64,000 nucleotides of DNA, taken from Bacteroidales bacterium. Lineage in GTDB: Bacteria; Bacteroidota; Bacteroidia; Bacteroidales; UBA932. The notes under the pieces are model-generated. The model saw only the letters and a program-made list of their open reading frames with translations, had not been told where the DNA came from and did not search any database. Each line of letters starts with the position of its first letter. The first letter of the stretch is position 1. Both the position numbers and the translations under genes were made by a program. The stretch spans positions 1-64,000 of the forward strand of contig JAFQAR010000001.1 of the NCBI GenBank assembly GCA_017399905.1, in the 5' to 3' direction. Shown in pieces: positions 36,010-43,319 of the stretch.

Positions 36010-38175
36010 ATGAAAGATATATTGACAAAACTGTGGATAGCCTTGTCCATCGTTGCTTTGGCTGCGTCATGTAACAGTGCGGAGCTGATGGAGCAGAACT
36101 TCGGCTATCTGTCAGTAAGTCTTGAAACTGATTCTTCTGAAGATATCGTGTTCAAGAGCACGACGGGAGCTTCTGAAGATCAGGTCTTCGCCCTTGCAAT
36201 CTACAAGGGTGACGAACTGATCAGGGAGTATTCCGACCATAGGGAGCTTCAGGCTGATCCCCTCAGACTGCCGGTTGCACGCTATCGCATAGCGGCGAAG
36301 TGCGGTGCTGAGACAGATGCAGCATGGAATTCTCCATTCTATTACGGTGAGACCGAGGTCATGCTTTCTGCAGAAAAGACTGTGGCAGCGGACATCACCT
36401 GTACTCTTGCGAACGTGAAGGTGACTGTGAACTTTTCCCAGGACATCGTGGATAATTTCTCCGAGTATACCTTGAACGTCGTGAATGTCGATGGTAAGGG
36501 ACTTACCTTCAGCAATCTTGACGGAACCTTAGGAAATGAGGCTTTCTTTGCTCCTACATCAGCTCTGACATGGACGCTGCGCCTCGTCAACAACAATGGC
36601 GTCGTCTACGAGGAGCTTACCGATACATACAATGATGTGAAGGCAAGGCAGCATTATAATCTTTCCTTCTCGCTGGCTGAAGAGCCTGAAGAGATAGGTG
36701 CGGGCATGCTTACCCTACTTCTCGACAACAGCCTTACCGTGAAGGAATATACTGCTTCTGTCGATCTCAGCGGATCTTCCGCTCCTTCCATCAGTACTAA
36801 CGAAGACTTTGTCGTTACGGATCCTGTTGATGTCGCATTCGGAGTCTCTGAGCCTCGAATCATATATTTCAATGCCCCTCAGACAGGTATAAGGCATGCG
36901 ATCTTAAGGCATAGCGATGCCTCTCTGTATTCTCTCGGCCTGCCGTTCTCGACAGATCTCGTAGGAGCTGCTGCTTCCGAGACTGCTGCCCTGAATGTTG
37001 CCGGAGTCTCTGCGTCAGCTGTATCATATGGCGCTGTCGCTGCCTCCATGGATATAACTGAGCTTTGCTCGAAACTTCCGATAGGTGCATATACGCTCGA
37101 GTTCCTCCTTTATGATGTGCGCAATCATAAGGCTTCGCTGACAATGAATCTTGAAGTCAGGGTCAATGCGGACGTCGATATGGTTTCTGTCGATCCATGG
37201 GCGGAGTTCGCATTTGTGAAAGGCCGCTGGTTCCTTGAGGAGCAGCCTTCAGATCTGTCATTCGAGTACAGGACGGCTTCATCCGATTCATGGACACGAG
37301 TTGAGTCATCATCGGTACGTATAGATCAGGCGTCACAGACATTCAGCGCAGATATCTATGGTCTTGAGGGTTCTACTGAATATGTGATCCGTGCGGTTTC
37401 TGCTGATAATACAGATACACGTCAGGTCAAGTTCACTACAGACAATGCAGAACAGCTCTACAACTTCAGCTTCGATGACTGGTATCAGGACGGCAAGGTA
37501 TGGTATCCGTATGCACAGGGTGCAAATCCTACGGTATGGGATTCTGCCAACAAGGGAGCTGCCAACCTGATCGGTTCTTCGACTACACCGGAAACTTCAG
37601 ATGTAGTGAGCGGCAAGGCTGCGAAGATGGAAAGTAAGTATGCAGTCATCGCCTTTGCTGCCGGAAACCTCTATACAGGACAGTTCGGAGCCATCAACGG
37701 TGTCGGTGCCGAGCTTGACTGGGGTGTGAAGTTCAACGGAAGACCTGTGGCGTTGAGAGGCTATTACAAATACGCTCCTAAGGCCATTGACAGGACCAAG
37801 TCTCCATATGAGAACATGGCCGGAACGATGGACAAGTGCGTGATCCAGGTGATCCTGGCAAAGTGGGACAAGCCTTTCCATGTCAATACGACTGCAGGAC
37901 AGTTCGTCGACCTTGAGAACGATCCTGACATCATCGCTACTGCAAAGTATACTTCGGATGTGGCTACGGACGGATATGTGGAGTTCTGTCTTCCTATCGA
38001 ATACAGGAACTTTACCGACGAACCTACATATGTGATCGTTACAGCATGTGCGTCATATCTTGGAGACTACTTTACCGGTGGTGAGGGCTCTGTTATGTAT
38101 GTCGACGAATTCAGTTTCGAATACGACCTGTCCGCCCTTTCTGAGGCTGACAGAGCGAAGACGAACATCAACTGA
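36010..38175 (+). CDS. DUF4493 lipoprotein with Ig-like, fibronectin-like and PCMD domains
   Basis: A 721-residue lipoprotein (AASC, Cys21). Order: DUF4493 (about 25-235, TLANVKVTVNFSQDI), Ig-like (about 240-395), a fibronectin-like domain (about 395-480) and PCMD (483-715), which starts LYNFSFDDW and contains the GDYFTGGEGSVM block. The PCMD domain is roughly two-thirds identical by eye to that of the fourth lipoprotein at 39069-40670, far closer than to the first gene's. The stretch from YPYAQGA to STTPE is almost invariant between them. It lies 24 bases after the previous gene. Function is unknown; sugar binding is a guess from the domain name. Confidence 0.85.
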   Translation: MKDILTKLWIALSIVALAASCNSAELMEQNFGYLSVSLETDSSEDIVFKSTTGASEDQVFALAIYKGDELIREYSDHRELQADPLRLPVARYRIAAKCGAETDAAWNSPFYYGETEVMLSAEKTVAADITCTLANVKVTVNFSQDIVDNFSEYTLNVVNVDGKGLTFSNLDGTLGNEAFFAPTSALTWTLRLVNNNGVVYEELTDTYNDVKARQHYNLSFSLAEEPEEIGAGMLTLLLDNSLTVKEYTASVDLSGSSAPSISTNEDFVVTDPVDVAFGVSEPRIIYFNAPQTGIRHAILRHSDASLYSLGLPFSTDLVGAAASETAALNVAGVSASAVSYGAVAASMDITELCSKLPIGAYTLEFLLYDVRNHKASLTMNLEVRVNADVDMVSVDPWAEFAFVKGRWFLEEQPSDLSFEYRTASSDSWTRVESSSVRIDQASQTFSADIYGLEGSTEYVIRAVSADNTDTRQVKFTTDNAEQLYNFSFDDWYQDGKVWYPYAQGANPTVWDSANKGAANLIGSSTTPETSDVVSGKAAKMESKYAVIAFAAGNLYTGQFGAINGVGAELDWGVKFNGRPVALRGYYKYAPKAIDRTKSPYENMAGTMDKCVIQVILAKWDKPFHVNTTAGQFVDLENDPDIIATAKYTSDVATDGYVEFCLPIEYRNFTDEPTYVIVTACASYLGDYFTGGEGSVMYVDEFSFEYDLSALSEADRAKTNIN

Positions 38176-38189
38176 TTATAAACAACTGC

Positions 38190-38213
38190 CCATCCCGGGC
38201 TTTCCCGGGATGG
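38190..38213 (+). terminator. GC-rich hairpin inside the surface operon
   Basis: CCATCCCGGG and CCCGGGATGG form perfect 10-bp arms with a 4-base loop in the 53-base gap before the beta-barrel gene. No T-run follows, so it is more likely an RNA stability or partial-termination element that lowers expression of the last two genes than a full stop. Confidence 0.5.
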
Positions 38214-38228
38214 CAAATATTATATGTA

Positions 38229-39065
38229 ATGAAGAAGCTTTTATTGTTTTTTGTAGCGGTTTCCATGGTTCTGCCGCTGTCAGCACAGAAAAAGGTAAAG
38301 AAGGCCGTAGAGCCTTTCGACAGAGGTATCGAACTTCCTAATTCCTGCTTCATTCCGAAAGGAACCGTCGGTGGCGGACTTTCTATTTCCTACAGTAAGT
38401 ATAATCTTGGAAATGCCGGGGCTGATGATGCAGGATATCAGATGCTTTTCTCACTTCTTCAGGGAATCAACGGAAATATGGAATCCTTCGGTGTTGCACC
38501 TTTCGTTTCATATTTCGTTTCCGATAACCTTTCTGTAGGTCTCCGATTCGGCTATGACCGTACCGGAGCATATCTCGGCAATGCCGATGTCATCTTCGGT
38601 GGTGAGGAACCTCTTCTCAATCTTGAGAACGTGGGGTATCTGAAGCAGAATTATTCAGGTGCCGCAACACTGAGGAACTATATCCCGTTCCCTAACACCA
38701 AGCGTTTTGCAATGTTTACGGAGATTCAGCTCGGCGGAGGATATGCGCAGGCTGAGTCGTACAGATATGCCCTCGACCAGGAATCGCAGGAAACTGATAA
38801 ATTCGGCACTTATCAGGATATCTACCGTTTCAACGTGGGACTTGTACCGGGCCTTTGCTGCTTCGTGACTAATGAAGTGGCGATCGAGGCTTCCATCGGT
38901 GTCCTCGGCTACGAATGGCAGAAGGTCAAGCAGTCGACAAATCAGGTGGAGAAGAGTCAGATGACCAACCAGAGCGCAAGTTTCAAGATCAATCTTCTTT
39001 CAATCAATCTGGGAATGTCATTCTACATTCCTACTGGTGCTCACAGAGTAAAGAAAGCAAAATAA
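38229..39065 (+). CDS. Outer-membrane beta-barrel protein of the DUF4493/PCMD operon
   Basis: The 278-residue protein has a signal peptide ending PLSAQ (about residue 20) and amphipathic strands with terminal aromatic residues (for example VAPFVSYFVSDNLSVGLRFGYD), as in small outer-membrane barrels of about 10-12 strands. It has no lipobox. It could be the membrane-embedded partner or receptor for the neighbouring surface lipoproteins. It ends three bases before the next start. There is no close named family I can assign. Confidence 0.8.
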   Translation: MKKLLLFFVAVSMVLPLSAQKKVKKAVEPFDRGIELPNSCFIPKGTVGGGLSISYSKYNLGNAGADDAGYQMLFSLLQGINGNMESFGVAPFVSYFVSDNLSVGLRFGYDRTGAYLGNADVIFGGEEPLLNLENVGYLKQNYSGAATLRNYIPFPNTKRFAMFTEIQLGGGYAQAESYRYALDQESQETDKFGTYQDIYRFNVGLVPGLCCFVTNEVAIEASIGVLGYEWQKVKQSTNQVEKSQMTNQSASFKINLLSINLGMSFYIPTGAHRVKKAK

Positions 39066-39068
39066 CGG

Positions 39069-40670
39069 ATGAAGTCAGTACTTAAATATATATTGGTACC
39101 GTTTATAGCTCTGGCTGCAGTATCCTGTCATTTTGACGATACGATGTCATATCCGAGGATTGTGGCTGAGTTCGTGTCGTTCGAGGTTGAGGGGCAGGTA
39201 GGGGAAACTGTCATCGACAGGACCAACAGAGTCGTCCGCGTTGTGATCGACGAGGATACGGACCTCAACTCCGTGAGGGTTATCCGCGACAGTCTCAGAC
39301 TCAATGAACTTGCCTCTTTCGTTGAACCTCTTCCTGATGTGCTCGACCTGACCAAGCCATATGTCACGACATTGAGGATATATCAGGACTATAAATGGAC
39401 GATAGTGGCAGAACAGCCTGTTGAAAGATACGTTCATATCAGAAATCAGATAGGTGAGGCTGAAATAGATCCGGTCAACAGAATTGCCCTTGTCGCAGCT
39501 ATCGAAAGCCAGAGTCTCGAGAATATCGAGTTCCTGGACATGAAGCTGGAAAGGAACGGGTCGCGTATAGTAGGCACACAGGGATATACCCTGGTCGGAG
39601 ATGAAAGCGTCCTGACCGAAGCCGAAATAACCACTTTCCCTGTTACTCTTGAATGTGTCATGCTCCGCTACTTCGATGTAGAATACAGAGGTGAGACCAT
39701 ACGATGGACAGTCAAGGTCGTGAACCGTGCTGTGTCTCTTGAAGTCGACAATGTCAATGCATGGGCATACAAGGCTCAGATTCAGGCATTGTATGACGGA
39801 ACAGGAAGTCCGTATCTTGAATACAGGAAGGCTGCAGATGCGGAATGGATAAGGATAGAGGATGCTGTAATTGAAGGTATCGGAATCTCAGCCGAGCTTA
39901 CCGGACTTGAGCCAGGTACAGGGTATGTTGCCCGTGTGGTAAATGGAGATGAAATAAGCTTCGAATACGGATTCACGACTGAAACTCCTGACCAGCTCTA
40001 CAACCTCAGCTTTGATGACTGGTGGCTTGACGGCAAGGTATGGTATCCATATGCGCAGGGAGCGGATCCTACAGTATGGGATTCGGCAAATAAAGGCGCG
40101 GCGACCTTCATCGGCTCGTCCACTACCCCTGAGGAGCAGGATGTCATCAGCGGAAAGGCCTTGAGGATGGAAAGCAAATATGCTGTCATAGCCTTTGCGG
40201 CCGGAAATATCTATACAGGTAAATTCGGACAGATTTCAGGTGTTGGTGCAATCCTTGACTGGGGAACACCGTTCTCTTCCCGCCCGTCAGGACTCAAGGG
40301 ATATTACAAGTATACTCCTAAGCCGATCAACAGGGTGAAGGCTCCTTATGAAAACATGAAGGGACAGATGGATAAATGTCAGATCCAGATATTCCTGACC
40401 GATTGGGATGATACCTTCGAAATCAACACTACAGCCGGAAAATTTGTAGACTTTGCAAATGATGAACATATCATTGCATATGGAAAGATCGAGACAGACC
40501 AGCCTACAGACGGCTATGTCGAGTTCAATCTTCCGCTTGAGTATAGGGATAAGCATCGCAAGCCGAAATATATAGTGATTTCGTGCTGCTCAAGCTATCT
40601 CGGTGATTACTTCACCGGAGGCGAGGGATCGGTGATGCTGATCGACGAATTTGAACTCCTTTACGAGTAG
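39069..40670 (+). CDS. PCMD-domain lipoprotein with tandem N-terminal beta repeats
   Basis: The 533-residue lipoprotein (VSC, Cys20) has two tandem beta repeats near residues 30-75 and 125-170 (each with an ID-x-x-NR core: VIDRTNRVVRVVID and EIDPVNRIALVAA). A fibronectin-like domain (about 225-300) follows, then a PCMD domain (306-533). It replaces DUF4493 with different N-terminal modules while keeping nearly the same PCMD domain as the third gene, so PCMD has been shuffled or duplicated. The start ATG is four bases after the barrel stop. The stop is two bases from the convergent permease gene. Confidence 0.85.
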   Translation: MKSVLKYILVPFIALAAVSCHFDDTMSYPRIVAEFVSFEVEGQVGETVIDRTNRVVRVVIDEDTDLNSVRVIRDSLRLNELASFVEPLPDVLDLTKPYVTTLRIYQDYKWTIVAEQPVERYVHIRNQIGEAEIDPVNRIALVAAIESQSLENIEFLDMKLERNGSRIVGTQGYTLVGDESVLTEAEITTFPVTLECVMLRYFDVEYRGETIRWTVKVVNRAVSLEVDNVNAWAYKAQIQALYDGTGSPYLEYRKAADAEWIRIEDAVIEGIGISAELTGLEPGTGYVARVVNGDEISFEYGFTTETPDQLYNLSFDDWWLDGKVWYPYAQGADPTVWDSANKGAATFIGSSTTPEEQDVISGKALRMESKYAVIAFAAGNIYTGKFGQISGVGAILDWGTPFSSRPSGLKGYYKYTPKPINRVKAPYENMKGQMDKCQIQIFLTDWDDTFEINTTAGKFVDFANDEHIIAYGKIETDQPTDGYVEFNLPLEYRDKHRKPKYIVISCCSSYLGDYFTGGEGSVMLIDEFELLYE

Positions 40671-40672
40671 GC

Positions 40673-41833
40673 TTACATGAAAAGCATTGCTGCATAACCT
40701 GCAGCCAATGCTACGATGCAGTTGATGAGCTTCGCTACGGCGAAGCTCTTCTTGCTTTCGGCAAGCAGAGGAATCGATGCATGCCCGTCCTGTGATATGC
40801 TGCTTGCAAGAAGGACTGGGAATGGGATCGTTCCTGCTGCAAAAAGCGTCACGAAAATGAGATGCGGACCGGATTCCGGGATGATTCCTATCAGGGTGGC
40901 CAGAAGGATCATAAGGGCAGTATTGTCTGTAATCCATCTGTCGATTTCGACATGCTGCAGCAGTATGCCGATGACAAGAAGCACTCCGGCTGTCCATGCG
41001 AAAATCGTCGGGAGATGCTTTCTGATAATGTGGTTCCAAAGGTGCTCCTCCACAAAATGGTCGGATGCAAAAATCAAGACGACCAGAACTATGACGCTGA
41101 GTCCGGCAAATAGTACGTTCATCCAGTCTTCGCTCAGAAGGTTTATCTGCAGACTGTTCTCATGTCCGGATTCTTCGTGTCCGTGATGATGGGCGCAGGC
41201 TTCCGAATGTACATGGCCGTGTTCTTCCGTATGGGCCCCATGGTCATGCCCCAGGTGTCCCGTCCCTAAGGCAAGAATGAATATTGCCAGTCCGATGAAC
41301 ATGACGATCCTTTTCCAGCCGTAATGTCTTCCGGACCTTGCTGTCTCCGTATGGGCCTCTTCGCTTTCGTGGATCATATAGCCGTCCTGGCACTCTGTTG
41401 TCACTCCGCACTCGTCGTGCTCGTCCTTGTCACACTTTCTTGAATGTAATCGGCTGTGTACCATGTCGGTAATTATTCCGACGGCTACGGCTATGACGAA
41501 CATGACGGCAAACATGACAAGTGCCTGTTCAGGAATCATGGCAAGCATGATGAAAGCCTCGTCGCCGGAAGAAGCTATCATCATGGCCACAAGAGCTCCG
41601 AAACTGAACATCCTGTGAGTGTACAGCGATACGGTTGCAAAACCTCCCATGCAGCCGGGAATCGAACCTAAAAGGGCTCCTGCCATGACCTGGCCTGTCT
41701 TCGTCTTGCGGAGTCCCTTGAAGAAAAGTCCTTTGGACTCTATGTTCAACGACTCGATCATCATCATCATGACCACGACAAGTCCAGTGATGAGGATTGA
41801 GTTTCTTAGAATGTCTGTCAGAAGATGTAGCAT
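40673..41833 (-). CDS. ArsP_2-type putative heavy-metal/manganese permease with His-rich loop
   Basis: The 386-residue inner-membrane protein has about ten hydrophobic helices, with SIPGCMGGFATVSLY and SGPHLIFVTLFAAGTIPFPVLLASS as the conserved segments of the putative manganese transporter/ArsP_2 family. A long central loop (about 130-230) is rich in His, Asp, Glu and Cys, fitting metal capture. Such a loop is typical of metal exporters. It is followed one base later by the DUF1573 gene's 3' end on the same strand. Substrate metal is unknown; manganese, zinc or arsenic-type organic compounds are candidates. Confidence 0.78.
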   Translation of the reverse strand: MLHLLTDILRNSILITGLVVVMMMMIESLNIESKGLFFKGLRKTKTGQVMAGALLGSIPGCMGGFATVSLYTHRMFSFGALVAMMIASSGDEAFIMLAMIPEQALVMFAVMFVIAVAVGIITDMVHSRLHSRKCDKDEHDECGVTTECQDGYMIHESEEAHTETARSGRHYGWKRIVMFIGLAIFILALGTGHLGHDHGAHTEEHGHVHSEACAHHHGHEESGHENSLQINLLSEDWMNVLFAGLSVIVLVVLIFASDHFVEEHLWNHIIRKHLPTIFAWTAGVLLVIGILLQHVEIDRWITDNTALMILLATLIGIIPESGPHLIFVTLFAAGTIPFPVLLASSISQDGHASIPLLAESKKSFAVAKLINCIVALAAGYAAMLFM

Positions 41834-41834
41834 G

Positions 41835-42929
41835 TCATTCGATCCAGCCTGCTATGAACAGATTAACTATCGGTCTCAGCGGAGAGTTGGTGGTAAGTGT
41901 CACTATGGTCAATGCCTCTCCTTCAGGAAAGTCCTTTGTGTCAAGGTGTACACGGAATGTCACTTCTTCCCCGGGAGCGGCACATGGAATGGAACTGTGT
42001 GACCAGCAGCATGCATCGGCGTTTACCTTATAGACCAGAAACGGCCTCTTTCCTGTATTCCTGAAGGTGTATTCGGCATGTACGGTTTCACCTTTCCTGA
42101 TCTTACCGAAGGAATATGTGCTGTTTTCAAAGATCGGACGTGGCCCGTTTGTCCTTTCCTCATCGCTGAGATTGCTGAAGTTCTCCTTTGTGAACGCCCA
42201 GAATCCCATGCCGTTTCCCTCAGCCCCTTTCTGCGCTTTTCCATTGATGACAGGTGTAGCCCAATACATGTTCTTTCCCCATATGTTTCTGTCGGCGCTT
42301 ACGGTAAACGTCATTTCAGCAGTGCTCTGTGCAGGAATGGGGTTCGGTGTGACCTTTATCTCAAGGTTGTCGGATACGTCTGTAAAATCAACGGTGATGG
42401 GGGAGCCTGAAAGGTTTGCAACCATCACGGCTTCGCTTTTTCTTCCACCCTGCTCAAGGTTTCCGCATTTGTTCACTCCATCCTTTATCCCGAGGCTTCC
42501 ATATCTTACAGGATAAAGTTCTGCGAGAGGCTTCTTCTTTTCCAAAGAAACGCCCCTCAGCTTAAGTATCACCGGTTTCCTGATGCTTGAAAGGTATACT
42601 GTCAGGCTTTTGTCAAATGGATACGGACCCTCATCGTTCGAATATGTCACGGAAATCTTGCCGGTCTGTCCGGGACGGATCGGTTCCTTGGTCCAGTCTA
42701 CATCTGTGCATCCGCAGGTTGTCGTCACATTGTAGATGACAGCTGGCTTGCTGCCTGTATTGGTTATCTTGAATGTGCATGAAACAGGTCCGCTTCCAAG
42801 AAGAATGTCTCCGAAATTGTGGACAGTCTTGTCTATGGTAATGTCGGAACTGATCTTTTCCTGAGCTGCGGCATCAAGGCATGAAAGCATGAATGTTGAT
42901 GCCAGTATCATCAATAATCGATTCTTCAT
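41835..42929 (-). CDS. DUF1573 secreted protein
   Basis: From the ATG at 42929 the protein has 364 residues with a signal peptide (DAAAQE near residue 22). Two DUF1573-type Ig-like units are visible: HNFGDILLGSGPVSCTFKITNTG with TTCGCTDVDW near the N-terminus, and a second with SFGKIRKGETVHAEYTFRNTG and DACCWSH near the C-terminus. DUF1573 proteins are exported ASH-like domains of unknown role. A TTG at 42968 would add 13 residues but lies at the promoter. It shares the operon with the metal permease downstream. Confidence 0.85.
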   Translation of the reverse strand: MKNRLLMILASTFMLSCLDAAAQEKISSDITIDKTVHNFGDILLGSGPVSCTFKITNTGSKPAVIYNVTTTCGCTDVDWTKEPIRPGQTGKISVTYSNDEGPYPFDKSLTVYLSSIRKPVILKLRGVSLEKKKPLAELYPVRYGSLGIKDGVNKCGNLEQGGRKSEAVMVANLSGSPITVDFTDVSDNLEIKVTPNPIPAQSTAEMTFTVSADRNIWGKNMYWATPVINGKAQKGAEGNGMGFWAFTKENFSNLSDEERTNGPRPIFENSTYSFGKIRKGETVHAEYTFRNTGKRPFLVYKVNADACCWSHSSIPCAAPGEEVTFRVHLDTKDFPEGEALTIVTLTTNSPLRPIVNLFIAGWIE

Positions 42930-42954
42930 AAATGTTTCTCTCCTCAATTCCTTA

Positions 42955-42962
42955 CAAAGATA
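42955..42962 (-). promoter_or_regulatory. -7 promoter box of the DUF1573-permease pair
   Basis: TATCTTTG on the minus strand, 26 bases before the ATG at 42929. This rules out the longer TTG start. Confidence 0.5.
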
Positions 42963-42985
42963 GTACAAATCGCACTATCTCATTC

Positions 42986-43015
42986 TTTGAATATCGAAAA
43001 TATTAACTAAATTTG
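42986..43015 (+). promoter_or_regulatory. Promoter of the ferredoxin gene
   Basis: TTTG (42986-42989), an 18-base spacer and TAAATTTG (43008-43015) match both elements. The leader is about 60 bases long. Confidence 0.7.
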
Positions 43016-43081
43016 CACCATTAATGTCCTGTTGGCATTATGACTGCAAGGAATACTTTAACTATTTAAAAAGATAACAAA

Positions 43082-43249
43082 ATGGCTTACAGAATTACAG
43101 AAGACTGCGCAGCATGCGGATCATGCATGGCAGAGTGCCCTACTGGCGCTATTTCAGAGGGTGATATCTACAAGATCGATCCTAACGTGTGCATCGACTG
43201 CGGTACTTGTGCAGACGCTTGCCCTATGGGTGCAATCGTAGCTGAGTAA
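43082..43249 (+). CDS. 2[4Fe-4S] ferredoxin
   Basis: This 55-residue gene encodes a clostridial-type ferredoxin with two CxxCxxCxxxCP clusters (CAACGSCMAECP and CIDCGTCADACP) and the typical MAYRI start and MGAIVAE end. It accepts electrons from PFOR, encoded 4.5 kb away, and passes them to hydrogenase, Rnf or reductive enzymes. It is monocistronic with its own promoter and a very strong terminator, which suggests high expression. The start ATG follows a purine-rich AAAAAGATAACAAA leader. Confidence 0.95.
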   Translation: MAYRITEDCAACGSCMAECPTGAISEGDIYKIDPNVCIDCGTCADACPMGAIVAE

Positions 43250-43264
43250 TTTTTTTACAATGCA

Positions 43265-43310
43265 GACAAAAAGAAAGGGCGTTCCGACCGGAACGCCCTT
43301 TCTTTTTGTC
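43265..43310. terminator. Very strong bidirectional terminator, perfect 21-bp arms
   Basis: Perfect 21-bp arms (43265-43285 and 43290-43310) enclose the 4-base loop GACC. The arm ends are A/T-rich so T-runs exist on both strands. It sits 16 bases after the ferredoxin stop and 10 bases before the convergent protease stop. Confidence 0.92.
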
Positions 43311-43319
43311 TATCCGAAC

